Source: Aspidiotus rigidus (taxonomy: Eukaryota; Arthropoda; Insecta; Hemiptera; Diaspididae). From it: DNA of 64,000 bases. The DNA is taken from positions 17,768,501 through 17,832,500 of the forward strand of contig JAVHKY010000025.1 of the NCBI GenBank assembly GCA_035079385.1. The letters run 5' to 3'. A program made the position numbers and the translations under genes. The first letter of the stretch is position 1; each line of letters starts with the position of its first letter. The notes below the pieces were generated by a model. That model had not been told where the DNA came from and did no database searches. It saw only the letters and a list, made by a program, of their open reading frames with translations. Shown here piece after piece: positions 32,471-44,999 of this stretch.

Positions 32471-33600
32471 AAAATGAATTCGACAAAAAGTTTTAATGAT
32501 GTCACAATGTCCATATAATTATAATGATAATATAAGTATCTAATGAAGGAGAGCCAACAGGTAAAATAGAAAATAGTAGTCATAAAAATATGAGAATCCC
32601 TTATCAGTGTCAACTTTTTGAATAAAAATCACTTCAATTGTAAGAAGTAAAAGAAGAAAAGCGATTAAAATGATTTGTAAAATGGTATTATGGTTGTATT
32701 CTGAAAATAAGAATAACTGGAGTGGAGTGAGAAACAAACAAAAAGAACGTGAGGATAGGGAAGATGATTGGAAGAAGAGGTAGCAATGGAGTCAGATGGT
32801 GGTACTCAAATTTTAAGGCAGGAGAAAGAAAATGGATATGTATAAGTTGGAGTAATTGAGTACCATAGGTAGCTGCGGGAGTTGGAAACCGTGTTGGGAA
32901 TGATTACATGGGACAGAGGATGAGACTGAGATTATATTGTGGGAAGTATGTTGATTTTGGAGAGTAGGACAGGAAGAAAGATGATAGATCGTCAGATTAT
33001 CTGCATAATAAGATTTACATGAAGGTAGAGTATGGAAACCCAGGAGGAGATGAGAATGTTCAAATTGAGAGTGACCGATTCTATATCGAGCAAAAATAAC
33101 CTCTTTATGGTGGGAATTTCTGTTCAATGAAGACTGAGGATAGGTTAACTTTTAATGATTCCAAGTTTGTTGCAGGTTTTTTTTTTTTATGTGAGTGATA
33201 CAAGAATTAAGCTAGGATTAAGAAATAATGAAAGTTTTTATGGTCGTAAGTACGTAGTTACAAGGTGGGGTCCTTAATTTTGGGTGAAAGGGTGCAGTTT
33301 TTAGGCGCGCAATCAGTTTGATCATATTGAGGGCAACCGACGTGAACTGAGAATCAAATAAAAGATACGTTTTGTACAGATGAGCGTAGAAAAGTGTGAG
33401 CTTAAACCTAATCAGAATTCCAACTATAGATACATCATGTGAGAAATTGAGAGGGATGTATTCAGGAAAAGTAGGGGGTACGATTCTAAGAAAAGGGCAC
33501 AACAAAAGTTGAAAAAGAATATTACCATAAATAATATCAACAAGTATAAAGAGTTTCGGAAAACCCTGAAGAATGGAATAAAAGTAGCGCATAAAACATA
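32471..33600 (-). pseudogene. LINE-C copy 1: RNase H remnant, C-terminal block and 3' tail
   Basis: On the minus strand a frame in about 32813-33127 reads SHHKEVIFARYRIGHSQFEH and then SHLLLG and DNLTIYHLSSCPTLQ, matching the LINE C-terminal '(V/I)(L/F).R.RIGH...H.YLL' block and the following cysteine-rich tail. Upstream, within 33218-33592, YAHLYKTYLLFDSQFTSVAL resembles the RNase H 'AEL.A...L.DS..S..AL' region. The A/T-rich 3' tail at 32471-32700 closely matches that of copy 2. Frameshifts make it non-functional. Related to, but distinct from, LINE-A. Confidence 0.6.
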
Positions 33601-33779
33601 CCTCAGTTCCCTTGAGGAAGGCTTCAGACGAAATCCATCACATACCTAATTTACCCGATACAATTGGGCTAAAAAATAGCTAAAGCCTAATATTATAACG
33701 GTAACGATCTTCTCTTTGCACTTCATACCTTATTTTATCCGATACGATTTAGCACTTCGCAAATTGAAGGATAATTAAT

Positions 33780-34400
33780 TTGGCAAAAAGTTCTAATGAC
33801 GTCAAAATGTCCACATAATGATGGAAAGTATCTAATGAAGGAGAGCTAATAGGCAAAATAGAAAATAGTAGTCACCAAAATATGATGATCCCTTATCAAT
33901 ATCAACTTTTTGAATCAAAAATCACTTCCATTGTAAGAAGTAGAAGAAGAAAAGCAACTGAAATATTTGGAAAATGGAACTGACTAACACAGGTAGTTGC
34001 GAGAGTTGGAAACTGTGTTGGAAATGATTACACAGGTCAGAGGATAATTGAGAAAATACTTTGTAGGAAGTATGTTGATTTTGAAGAGTAGAACAGGAAA
34101 AAAGGTGATAGATTCTCAGATTATCTGTATAATAAGGTAGTAAGGATTGTAATGAAGCTTCCAATCAGATTTCTAGGATTCAACCAAAAGAAGTTCAATT
34201 GAAGGCTGTAATAGAAAACAATCACATGTTTAATAAAGTTGAATAAGGAATTCCCACATCCTCTTCTATGGGACGGATTGGTTTTGATATTGAGAATTGA
34301 ATTAAAAATTGGAGGGGTTCCAAAAAGAGGAATTAGATTTGATAAAATTTTGAAAATTAAGCCAACTATAGCAGGAGGGACACGGAAAAATTGAGACATT
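33780..34400 (-). pseudogene. LINE-C copy 2: C-terminal block and 3' tail
   Basis: Shares with copy 1 the TDNLRIYHLFSCSTLQNQHT block (33922-34164 frame) and the downstream tail containing CTTTTTGAATCAAAAATC and TTGACGTCATTAGAAC on the minus strand. It lies in the same orientation 1.3 kb from copy 1, so the two tails are arranged as direct repeats. Broken frames; no complete domain. Confidence 0.55.
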
Positions 34401-34419
34401 TGAGCTCTACTATGATAGA

Positions 34420-34800
34420 CAAGGGATAGGAAAAATTTTCAATATCAAAGGAGTCAGATTTGAAAAGATTTTTAATATTGGGAATTGAGCTATATATGAC
34501 AGGAGAGGAACTTGGAAAAAATTGAACCATCAGAGGAGTTGAAATTGAAAACGCATTTTGTACATCGACCTATGCAATTATGACAAGTGGACTGGATAAC
34601 TTTAAAAACTTTCAACTTCCAAGATATATATGACAGGAAAAGGACTTGGAAAAATATCAACCATCGTTCTAGGTAAATGATGGCGAGACACCAAAATTTT
34701 CAAAAATCCCTCCCCCTATGGAATAGGTTTCCTATTGAACCTCGATTTAGGTTAGGTAGTTGACATCATAAAAAACTGGAGATGCTCTTAGCATCATCAG
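34420..34800. repeat. Dispersed repeat family R
   Basis: Several boxes repeat here: ATATATGACAGGAGAGGAAC then TTGGAAAAAATTGAACCATC at about 34490, a second similar set at 34625-34670, and GGAATAGGTTTCCTATTGAAC at 34721. The spacing of about 130 bp between sets hints at an internal tandem structure. Confidence 0.55.
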
Positions 34801-36514
34801 GATTTAACAGAAGAATCCCTAGAGAATAGTGAATTACAAAAATCAGGACTCGATGTCAAGAATAACTGTTAGTTGGAGGTGGGTGGACTCGAAGGAATAA
34901 ATTGAGGGCCTTGAGAAATTTTTTTCTAATTAAGGTAAATGAAGGAAGGGATTTTCAAAGTCTCAACTAAATCAACTCAAAAATAGGAGGAGTTACATTA
35001 TTTGCATGTAAAAAAGTGAGGTCAAAGAAATAATCATCGCTGAAAATTGGAACGACTGTAGTAACAAATTATACTGTCAACATATAATACACACAAGATT
35101 TCAAAAAAAATCTTATGTAGAAAAAAAGTGAAAGAGGAAAAGGGAAATGAATGAACTAATCTTAGAATCGAAATGTTTTTCTTCCATAAATTTGTAGATT
35201 AGAGGATGACACGTAGAATCAATTATCACCATACGGATAATTGGAGGAGATGGATGCAGAGGACTGAAAAAGAAGAGGAAGAGAGGGAAAACTGGAAGAG
35301 TGTGATACTGAGGCAGAGAACGATTTGGAAGACTCAGGAAACGATAAAGAAAGAAAGAAAAAAAAAAAGGTTGTATGGAAGAACAAGTAAAGAATGAAAG
35401 AGTGCAAAATTGAATGAAATTAAGAAAGAAGAAAAGCTTGAAAAGAAAACTAAGCAGATTGAATTGAACTATGAGATGAAAAGATACAAAAAAATAGTGT
35501 ATCTAACTAAGAAATTCCAAATAATCTTAAACCCCAGAGTTACTCCCTTTGTTTCATGTATCTACCTTACCCAAAACCCTAAATAACAGAATTAAAAGTA
35601 GCCATGAGAACTTTGTGTTTGCATAAAAATTTTGAATACAGGTCCAAAAAAAAGTTGTCTGGAGAATTTCTACTTTTTTTTTTTTCAATATCCAAAGTAG
35701 AAATATCTAGATAATTTACCGAGATTTTTAAAAATTATTCCTGTTTATATAGCGCTCTCGAATAAGATAAAAATGAAAAAACAAAAAACTAAGAGGCGCG
35801 CCGTAGGCGCACCGGACTTGCTAGTAATGTACCTAATGAATGGACTATTATTGTTCTGACTATCATTTTCCACTTTATTTACTGATGTCAAAATTTCGGA
35901 ATTGACACGAGCTCTTCCCTTTGTTTGTTAACCGCCCTAGATTTGCTTTCTTCCGTTTTGGTATTCCAATTAGATTTCAATAACGTGGGACATACGTGAC
36001 TTCGATATTGAATTTTCGAAATTGACGTGATTGTTTTTCTTTTCTTAGTCCTCACGTTAAATTTGAAATAATGGAATACAACCACCACTTCTTCAGATAA
36101 TTGCTAAGCAAAATCTTTATCGTAACCCTACACTATTCGATCACTCATAGTATGGGTATTCAAAACTTCTCCGGTTAAAAAGAACCACTTTCCAAAAATG
36201 ATTGCCTAGCACATATTAATTTTCGATGAACGTCAACCAAAATGATTGCTTAGCATTTTAAATCAATAAATTAATGAATGATACAGATTTTTCATATCTT
36301 GAATCATTCATAACCCCCCCCCCCCCCCAAGGTATACACTACACGCCATTCGCCTGATTTTGTAACTACAAATTTATTACGCATGAACCTTCTCTTAGGG
36401 AAACTAAAGCAATGGAAACAAATTCCAAGTTCGTAGGTGAAATAGGATTAAAGTTAAATGGATTTGTGGTTTTGCAACTTCTCTTTATATGATAGATAGA
36501 TAGCTCAATGTCCG
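34801..36514. other. Intergenic DNA, no gene seen
   Basis: A purine-rich strand around 35200-35460 gives a Lys/Glu-rich open frame (35206-35397) and an antisense Ser/Phe-rich one; both look compositional. A C homopolymer lies at 36316-36329. No recognisable feature. Confidence 0.4.
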
Positions 36515-36605
36515 GAGACGGACTCATGGTGTTTGAAGCATTGCATATTTGACTCACTGAAGGGGCTAATCCAATTAGTGTACAAAGTATTGCATATCTA
36601 GTTAT
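36515..36605 (+). repeat. ~92-bp repeat also found at 40.75 kb
   Basis: Shares GCATTGCATAT, CCAATTAGTGTA and GCATATCTAGTTA with the segment at 40749-40843 in the same orientation. It directly abuts the PLE-1 plus-strand fragment. Confidence 0.5.
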
Positions 36606-37112
36606 TTAAAGGGCACTGTAACAAAGAACACCATAATGGAGAGGGAATATTTGAAGTCATACATAATATAGAGAATTGCACAAAGAGAAGAACACTCGCG
36701 GGATAAATGGAGATTGCAAAAGCAAAGAGGAAGAAAGCCTGCCTCTTGAACAATGTAATCACGTTTGATAGCGAAAAATTATTCAGCCTGGTGACTGGAC
36801 GAGAGAAGAAGGACAGAACCAATCAATAAGATGGCAGGAAACCAGGTAGCCAATAGAAACGCAATATTTAAGTCAATAAAGTAAACCAATCACTAAGCAG
36901 CATGTTTTAGCCAATAAGAACACAATGTCATATTATTGTAAGAATATGTTTCTAAAAGTGAACCAATCACAACAAAGCATTGTTTTAGCCAATAAGATCA
37001 CAGGGTTCTCCTATAAGAACTCATGTTTTAGGCCTTGTTCTCTAGTTGCGAAACAACTGGTGATGGGATAACATCCAAAAGTACTCTTGTAAAAGCAACT
37101 AATAAAGTAGAA
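36606..37112 (+). pseudogene. PLE-1 copy 3: endonuclease end and 3' region
   Basis: Encodes the last ~75 residues of the PLE-1 endonuclease: GHCNKEHHNGEGIFEVIH, a TAA stop-containing spot where the other copy reads KLWEQIE, then MEIAKAKRKKACLLNNVIT and EKKDRTNQ with the normal stop at about 36830. The 3' region follows, including ANTAAGA-type repeated sentences (AACCAATCAC ... TTTAGCCAATAAGA) and a mutated hammerhead. Similarity to the minus-strand copy ends at AATAAAGTAGAA (37112). Confidence 0.8.
37044..37100 (+). ncRNA. Inactivated hammerhead ribozyme copy in PLE-1
   Basis: Aligns base for base with the hammerhead at 30242-30298. Stem I is intact (AGTTGC/GCAACT and ACAA/TTGT), and GTAC plus the TC cleavage site are kept. 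The core CTGATGA is changed to CTGGTGA and the GAAA box to AAAA, both at positions essential for catalysis. Stem II (GGAT/ATCC) remains paired. So it is a decayed copy, useful as a natural negative control. Confidence 0.8.
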
Positions 37113-37289
37113 TTGTACATTTGGAAAACTTTTTCAAGGGATTCTTATAGGACCTAATTAATTTGGTAAACGCTGTTTCGGCATACACATGTATCTGTGA
37201 GATTAAGGATGACTGAGGGTGAATAACCACGGGGGAAAACTATTTAAGGATTCAGTTCAGAGACTATGAGATGTCTCCAAAATTGAAAA

Positions 37290-37610
37290 CGACGGCTTCC
37301 TTAACGAAGTTAAACGAGGAACTTAGGGAACCTGTTTTATGGGTCAAATGGGTATTGGTATTGAGAATTCAAGGAAGTCTAGGCCTAGATAAAGCTAGTA
37401 TACAGAAGGCCTAGACCTACTATAAGCCTAGTATAATATAGTTTCAGAGTCTAAATTTGACTATCTCGAGCTACATATGATAGCTCGAGAGTCGACATTT
37501 TTCCAAGTCACCCTCCTATCATTTATAGCGCGATAGTCGAAATTTTTTCAAGTGTTTTGCTGGACGGCGGACGGTAAATTTCTCAAAAAGCCCCCCATAA
37601 GACAGGTTCC
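37290..37610. repeat. Dispersed repeat family R
   Basis: Boxes seen: GGGAACCTGTTTTATGGGTC at 37328, TCGACATTTTTCCAAGTCAC at 37492, CTATCATTTATAGC, GGACGGCGGACGGTAAATTT and AAGACAGGTTCCCAGTTAAA. The first and last boxes are inverted relative to each other, so this may be close to a full-length unit of about 320 bp. Confidence 0.55.
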
Positions 37611-39610
37611 CAGTTAAAACTGCTTTTTTGCGTGCTCAGATTTCTCGTCGCTGAGAAATAATTAAAAAGTCTGGGAAATTCATCACTCGAAACTTCTGTG
37701 GCCACAGAATTATCTGACGCGAACACGTGATGTTCCACTCAACGAATTGCCGAAAGACGATCTCTATACTTGATTCTTTTACATTTTATTTCGGAGATAA
37801 GGAATACGGATAGAATATTTTTCGCGATCAATACGTATCGGTTTCTGTTTATAATGGTATTACTACTACATTATATATTAGTCTTTCGGCAGTGTAAAAA
37901 GCCCTCCTCTCGAATGCCTTACATATACATAGGCGGGATTAGGGTTCATATAAAAGTGAAGTGGAATATGTATGCGAAAGAGTACACTACTTTCGGCGAA
38001 AAGGAATTATGCGAGCAGTACTATACTATAAGGAATAAAAGAACCGGCGTTATTGTTGAAAGAAAAATGATACACAAAAGGACACCTGAATTGGGCCGGA
38101 TCAGATACTCTAGATGTAATGTTGGAGAGTTAGCTGGTTTTTGTATCTTATTGTACGTACGTTACTGGTTTATATATAGGTACTATTGTAGTATACGTAA
38201 TGGAGTTGTAACTGAATAATAACAGACCCTCTTGCCAGCTATATTACATATGTATACAGACCGTTAGTAATATCCTCGTATTATTATTCCGTCGTCGAGT
38301 ACATAAATGTAGGATGTGCCCGTACGCGAGTGGTTAATAGACTCGAGCGACAAAATGCCAAAGGTGTGGACGAATAAAATTATTTTTCGAATAATCACGT
38401 AATGCACGCGACAAAAATAGACGAATGAGTGGCGCACCACAAATGATGGGTCCATTCCGAGAACTTGAAAAAAATTTCTCGTCCGTGTGTCGGTGACCTT
38501 CCGACTCGCGAAAAATCACCTGAAAAATTGTCAACGTTGATATGAAAAATTGGTCCTTCGGAGCCCGACCACGACGATGAGAAATTCCATTCTAGAATTG
38601 AGTTATCTCGAGAATGTCGCGATAGCTCGATTCATAATGGAAGCACGTATTCTCTTTAGGTACTTCTGTATAGAGGTTGGTCGTTGTATAGATTAGGTAT
38701 TTCATTAATGAAAGCTCGCTTCTTCGTAATCTACCTTTTTTTTTGCTATACGGTGCTAAAAATACTCGATCGATATAAATCCTTACAAATAAGGCGTTTA
38801 ATGAAATAAATTTTAAAATAAAGAGAAAAAAGAATCGTCATTAACGGCGATAATACAGAACAGGTAACTTTTATCGTATGAAAAAATCTTCGAAATACAA
38901 ATAGATTTACTGCAGTATTCTCGCATGTGGTATATTCTCGTGTACTCTCATTTCTATCGCTATACGATCGAAAGTAAAAAATGTTTGAATTCTCTATTAC
39001 GGTATACCTTTACTTTTTTTCTCTCTCTCACGCGTCTTTCCTCGTAATAATTTCTTATTTTTTTTTCCTTTTTAGTTCGATTCCGATGCCGCGCGCAAAG
39101 TCTGTCGGCTGGCGTCTCTCCAATATGAGTACGTACATATGATACGCGCTTATTATGAGGGCATTTTTCTTCTATAGAAGAGCACATCGGAAACGAGTTA
39201 TGTCAGTATATATTTATACTGATATATAATGCATACAACTTTTCAATATTTTTTTTCTTTTTTACTTAGCCTAATTAACCAGCATTTTGAGTGTGAAACT
39301 TGTATACCGTATTCTGCGTATGGCATTAATCTATCGGTCGTGTAGTGAGCTCCTTGAGAAAATATAATTTGTTAATGTGTATACGTATACAGAGGTTCTC
39401 CTACCCTTGTCTCAGTGCTTGAGAAGAAATTCGATTATATCGCATAAATCACGACAAATTTCAAGAAACGCGAATTATAAATTACGTGCGCGTAGTTTAC
39501 AAGAAGACATTAAAGAAAAAGCTAACTTATCAAAACACATACACAAAATGGCATTTTCTGCGCGACAAGTACAAATGAAAGCTGTTTCACTACTGTTGAG
39601 AAGAATCTTC
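37611..39610. other. Intergenic DNA with one unassigned open frame
   Basis: A 149-codon open frame at 37770-38219 (plus strand) begins with a hydrophobic stretch and continues with charged sequence. It has no domain I recognise, and neighbouring composition is the same, so it is not called a gene. Otherwise nothing specific. Confidence 0.4.
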
Positions 39611-39639
39611 TGAGATTAGAACAACAAATACTCCAGAAT

Positions 39640-40436
39640 GAGATGGAATTCAGTAGCGATGAGCTCCTCTGGACAATGCCGATGCCCTGGCTAATGTGGT
39701 CGCTGATTTAACCGTGAAGATTGGTCCCAGTATCAATACCCAAAAAACCTGCGCCGATTGAGTCCGTAACACCCCCCTTCCGCGCATAAATAACACTGCA
39801 AAAGGGTTGATTACACGATTGAGGAGGAGGCTGAGGAAGGAGGAGACGGTACTTACAAAGGCCGACAAAGGAAATTCCATTGTGGCGATGGATAAGGCTA
39901 CTTACCACATTAAGGTGGTACAGGTTTTAAACCAGTGTGGGGCCACCTCACTATGTCAAAGAAGTTCGGAATGCTATTAATGAAAGTTCCGTTAGCATTA
40001 CAGAACCCTCCAAGTACCTCTTTTATTGTACGAATTGCCTAAAGTTCATAAGGCCAATACTCCCATGCGGCCTGTTGTATCATATACGTCTCCTCCCCCG
40101 CTTACTCGCTCGCCAAATACCTGGACCGTCGGTTTAAATATCATATTGAATACGAGTCTCCTTACTCCGTCAAAAATTCAGTCTCCTAGGCCAATAGGCT
40201 CAAAGATGAAGTACTCCCTCCTGATACTATTTTATGCTCCTTCGATGTGGTCGGTTTGTTTCCGAACATCCCAAAAGCGGCCACTTTCCAATATTTAGGC
40301 GACCTTCTCGTTAAATTTAATACCCCTCATGAAGAGTTGCAGGAGTTTTTCGATGTACTCAACGTCTGCGGTCCCCTAATTTTTGTAAATTTAATGATAA
40401 ATATTTCGAATTCCCGGAGAAAGTGGAGGAGGTAGA
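39640..40436 (+). pseudogene. PLE-2 copy 1: N-terminal half of the reverse transcriptase
   Basis: Across frames one reads LTKADKGNSIVAMDKATYH, the 'ITKADKG.A.V.M....Y' motif that opens PLE reverse transcriptases, then YELPKVHKANTPMRPVVSYT (PLE 'GLPK.HK...PLRPI'), CSFDVVGLFPNIPKAAT (motif A with the first catalytic Asp) and FNTPHEELQEFFD. It ends near FEFPEKVE at 40436. Frameshifts at about 39945, 40030 and 40110 break it. The same family occurs at 58-59.4 and 61.7-62.3 kb. Confidence 0.8.
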
Positions 40437-40748
40437 TACCTCCTCCAACAATCCACAAAAAATGACAAATTTTTCAGCATACACCCAGAAAGAAGAATGC
40501 GCAAAGGATCTTCTAAAAAGACGGCATCTAACTATCAGAGAAAATATTAAGAACAAGATTGAAAGTGTAAAACAAAAATCAACGAAAAAAAAAAATGAAA
40601 TTGAAAAATTGGAAATTAAAAGAATTAGATTAGAAATTGAACTAAGAGAATACTAATAATAAATAAATATCAAGAATTTTGAAAATAATTTGAAATTTTA
40701 TAATATTTAGCTGGCTTACGGCTTGTATATTATGAGAGGGGGACGTTC

Positions 40749-40843
40749 TGAGTCTTATGGTGTTTGATGCGCTGCATATCTGGCTCATTAAAAGGGCCAA
40801 GCCAATTGGTGTATGAAGCATTGCATATCTAGTTACTCGACGG
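40749..40843 (+). repeat. ~95-bp repeat, second copy
   Basis: Partner of the segment at 36515-36605, same orientation: GGTGTTTGATGCGCTGCATA and GCATTGCATATCTAGTTACT match with scattered changes. Followed by repeat R. Confidence 0.5.
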
Positions 40844-40978
40844 AGCCATCTTTCAGGCTATATACTCCGACCACCGATGGGGACTTGGAAAAGCTTGATC
40901 TGTGACGTCACCAAATTGCGACGTCGCGAAGGCCCCGTTTTTGGAGCTAATAATAATAGGAGAAGAACCTAAAGAAGT
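40844..40978. repeat. Repeat R, left of the hAT MITE
   Basis: Holds GGGGACTTGGAAAAGCTTGA, CTGTGACGTCACC and GCGACGTCGCG. The same repeat resumes at 41591 after the hAT MITE, which evidently inserted into it. Confidence 0.5.
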
Positions 40979-40986
40979 CTCATCAC

Positions 40987-41582
40987 TAGAGACCGGATTC
41001 CTCGGCATTTGGCACTTTTTCTCCTGAAGGGCGAAATCAATGAAAATCGAAACAAAGTTTGCATCATGATAGAGAGGACGCAGGAAAAAAATTCTATTTC
41101 GCCAAAAAATGCCGAAACTAGAATAAATGCCGAAATTGATGAGAATGCCGAAAAATTCCGAAATTACTACAAAGTTTTAGTTTGCAATAGAACTGAGAAA
41201 TTTCATGCTAAATCGTGAATATTTTGCTAAAAATTACCAAATTTTGCCTAAGATCAGGTGGATTTTGTAATTTTTGTCAATAGATTCATAAATTTAGGTC
41301 TAAAGCTAAGTAATTTTGATTGGCAAAATCAACCAAATTTGCTCTCAAGTGAGGCAGTTTTAATTGAAAATTGATAAATTTTTTTCTTCCGAAATTGATA
41401 AGTTCTGGTGAAAAGTAAAGTAATTTTGGTTGAAAATTGAATAACTTCCATCAAGAGTGAGTAAATGTACTGAAAAACGAGTATTTTCCCTCTTTTTTTA
41501 AGAAAAAATGCCAAATATTGCCGAATTTTTGAATTTCAGTGCCAAAATCCATAGATTTTCTTGCCAAAAAATCCGGTCTCTG
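40987..41582. mobile_element. hAT-type MITE, copy 1, with 8-bp target duplication
   Basis: 596-bp element with ends (T)AGAGACCGGATT and AATCCGGTCTCTG; the canonical hAT end would be CAGAGACC, so the first base has mutated. It is flanked on both sides by the identical octamer CTCATCAC (40979-40986 and 41583-41590), the target duplication length of hAT elements. A near-identical copy lies at 51024-51643. No transposase is encoded; interior is A/T-rich. Confidence 0.85.
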
Positions 41583-41590
41583 CTCATCAC

Positions 41591-41850
41591 TGACGTCATC
41601 AGATTATGACGCTACAAGGCTAACCTATGACGTCATCAAACTGTGACGTCACGAGCTCTGCCCCGTCCAAGCTATATATGAAAGGAGTGACTTGGGGAAA
41701 AAAAAAGGTCAATGACGTCATCAGATTGTGACGTCACAAGACCATCAAACTGTGACATCACAGGCTCCGTCCGTCCAAGGTATAGGTGGGACTCATAAGG
41801 CTAACCTATGACGTCACAAGCTCCGCTCCGGAGACTTAGAAAAATTTTTT
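41591..41850. repeat. Repeat R with alternating TGACGTCAT and TGTGACGTCAC
   Basis: Eight or so GACGTCA or near-GACGTCA palindromes in about 230 bp, in the alternating pattern 'TGACGTCATCA.A.TGTGACGTCAC'. Separated by AAGCTATATATGAAAGGAGT and GACTTGG boxes. Low chance of being coding. Confidence 0.6.
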
Positions 41851-41854
41851 TATG

Positions 41855-42673
<819 letters not shown>

Positions 42674-42822
42674 TACCGACATATTAAAAAAAGATAACTT
42701 TCTTCAACTCACTACTATTTTCTTTCAATAATCTAAAAATCACCCCCTGTTAATTTATAAGATCTATTACACTACTGAACAGCTATCTTGTTACAAAGAT
42801 TCTATGACGTGATTCTTAGGTA

Positions 42823-43100
42823 CTTTTCAACGCTGAACACGAATCCGTTGTTCGTTTTTTGCTAGCACGTCACAATTTTTAGTAATCACGATAAAAGTTC
42901 TCGTTTACTTGCCGTGCGTCGTCGCGAAACACATCGACGATAGCAGCGTCGCTATCGAAAACGTTCGTTACGTTCCGCGACAGCGCGCGGCAAGTAGACG
43001 AGAATATTTGTTATGATTACGAGAATATTTATTGTGATTACTAAAAATTGTGACGTGCTAGCAAAAAACGGACAACGGATTTGTGTTCAGCGTTGAAAAG
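42823..43100. mobile_element. Hairpin MITE with TA target duplication
   Basis: Nearly the whole 278 bp is an inverted repeat. Ends are CTTTTCAACGCTGAACAC and GTGTTCAGCGTTGAAAAG, each preceded or followed by TA (42821-42822 and 43101-43102), as for Tc1/mariner-type insertions. Inner arms include GCTAGCACGTCACAATTTTT mirrored at 43041. The G/C-rich centre (TTGCCGTGCGTCGTCGCGA) resembles the hairpin at 16.1 kb. The transcript would fold into a stem of well over 100 bp. Confidence 0.85.
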
Positions 43101-43109
43101 TATCAGTGT

Positions 43110-44560
43110 AATTTATATGGCTCGTTAATAAATGAAATGAAAAAAAAAAAAAAAAGAAAAAAAAATGGAAGCTGTTTTACTATTGTTGAGAAGAATCTTT
43201 CCAAGATGTTCGTAATCAGCGGGATAGGGAACGACCAAATGTATTTTTTTGTGAAGAGTTGGAGAACTAAACAAGATTTACAGCAATCGGGGCAGTAACT
43301 GTTGTAGATAAATTGGTCTTTGTATAGTAGAATATAGTCCAGGAAAATCATGTTTAGAAATGGAAATGATTGCAAGCAAAGATTTTTCTTGTAGAAGGGC
43401 TAGGTTAATAATCTAATGGTCAATTTTGTACTCGTAGTGAATTTCACGTGAAATATTTTTCGTCTTATGACTTTTCTCCTGCCGTCCTTATTTCTCGAGA
43501 TAAGTCCAAAAAATTAAATTTGGGGCCCCAAGTTTATCAATGATGAGGACCAATTTAATACGACTATGCTTAGAGAATCCTTCAGTTCATATTCTGCACC
43601 ATAATTCACTCCGAGGGTCAGTTCGCGTTACAACACCAAACGATGATGCACTCGCTTCTCTCGGGGAGGATGAGTTTTCCTATAGTTTTTAGATATTCTG
43701 TTAGCTGACAAAATCATTTAAAATCAATTTAGAAAGGCTATATTGTGTTCGTTCAGCCCAACGTATGGCCAAAATGTTGTTTGCTGCTGTTCGGCGGAAA
43801 GATGTGCAGCGAAAGTGGATTAAATGCACAAGAGGGAAATTCGCGACGAGTAAATAAAAAGGGGGAAAAAGGTGGCGTGTTTTATCTCGACGAGTATTAA
43901 ACAGAAATATAATCACAGCGCGTCTTCGCATACATGTGTACACATACGCGGAGGAAGGGTGAAGAAGTCCCGGCCACCAGGATACCACTCTAATAGCGCG
44001 AAGAGGGTCACGCTCGTCACTTGATCGATGCGTAAAGATAATCTCATAAATTAAAATTTCGGTAATAATCGAGTAGAAATTCATACGAAAGCACGCGTTC
44101 ACTCATCACTCTGTACAATTTACTCAATCTAGATCTTTTTCAATATTACGAACAAAGGGGCTGCATTCTTTGTGTGCGAGTTGTTGCTCAGTGTTTAATT
44201 ACAGCTACCGAAATGGGGGTAAGCTATTAGAAAATAAATGTACCGGGGTTGGTCTACAAGAAGTGTACGTACGATTCATTAATTTTTCTATTTCATCCTG
44301 TCACCTTTTTTTTTCTCTCCACCTATGTATAAATGTGGGAAATGTGCACGTGCTCATCTCGTTCCACACGCCTTGAAATTGTCTAATGTATTTCCAAGTG
44401 TCCTATGGGCTCGAATTCTCTGTCTTAGAATGTTTTCTCGGTGGACTTTTTTGTTTGAAGTACAGTTTCTAGAGGAATGGTTTGAGCACTCTTATAGTTT
44501 GAGGAATAGCTCACCTTGTTCGTTGCTCCCGAGGATCTCCTGCTTCAATTATTTCAAGTG
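43110..44560. other. Intergenic DNA, no gene seen
   Basis: GAAGCTGTTTTACTATTGTT at about 43167 repeats a stretch at 39579, so an old repeat may start here. A (A)n tract lies at 43139-43165. No recognised coding sequence. Confidence 0.4.
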
Positions 44561-44730
44561 AGACATATTAGGGCTTTTTCCAAGTCCGTAGCTCGAAAGT
44601 CGAAATTTCAACAACTTCCTTCCCCTTCCCTTAATACCAAGGCTCTTTTCTGTGCCAGGAGAGGCATCAACTGTTAAACTCACGAATTAGAGGAAATGTT
44701 TCCAAGTCCCTTCCTCCCTCTTCATTTCTA
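44560..44730. repeat. Dispersed repeat family R
   Basis: TTTTTCCAAGTCCGTAGCTC, CGAAAGTCGAAATTTC and GTTTCCAAGTCCCTTCC boxes match other copies. Short and degenerate. Confidence 0.4.
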
Positions 44731-44999
44731 TTTATTTTTACAAACCTGATGGCTATTCTTTTGGTAATTAATTCTAGAGTGTGAAGTGTGAGGAGAATGC
44801 GTTGAATGAAAAGGTGACGTGTCCAACATAGAGTATATAGAAGAAAGTGAGTCAATGAAGAGAAGGGAGTTGGAAAGGATGAGAGAGGCAGGACAATACA
44901 GCCATCAGTTCGGCTGGCATCCATTTATTGAATATGAGTAAGCAGTTTTAATCATTTTTTTTGAACTTTTGGATACTTTGAATGATAGTGATGTATTTT

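Noticed and set aside
35206..35397. Lys/Glu-rich open frame as a gene
   Set aside because: Arises from a purine-rich strand; no motif and no similar frame elsewhere.
37770..38219. 149-codon open frame as a gene
   Set aside because: No recognisable domain and composition like its surroundings; not supported beyond being open.
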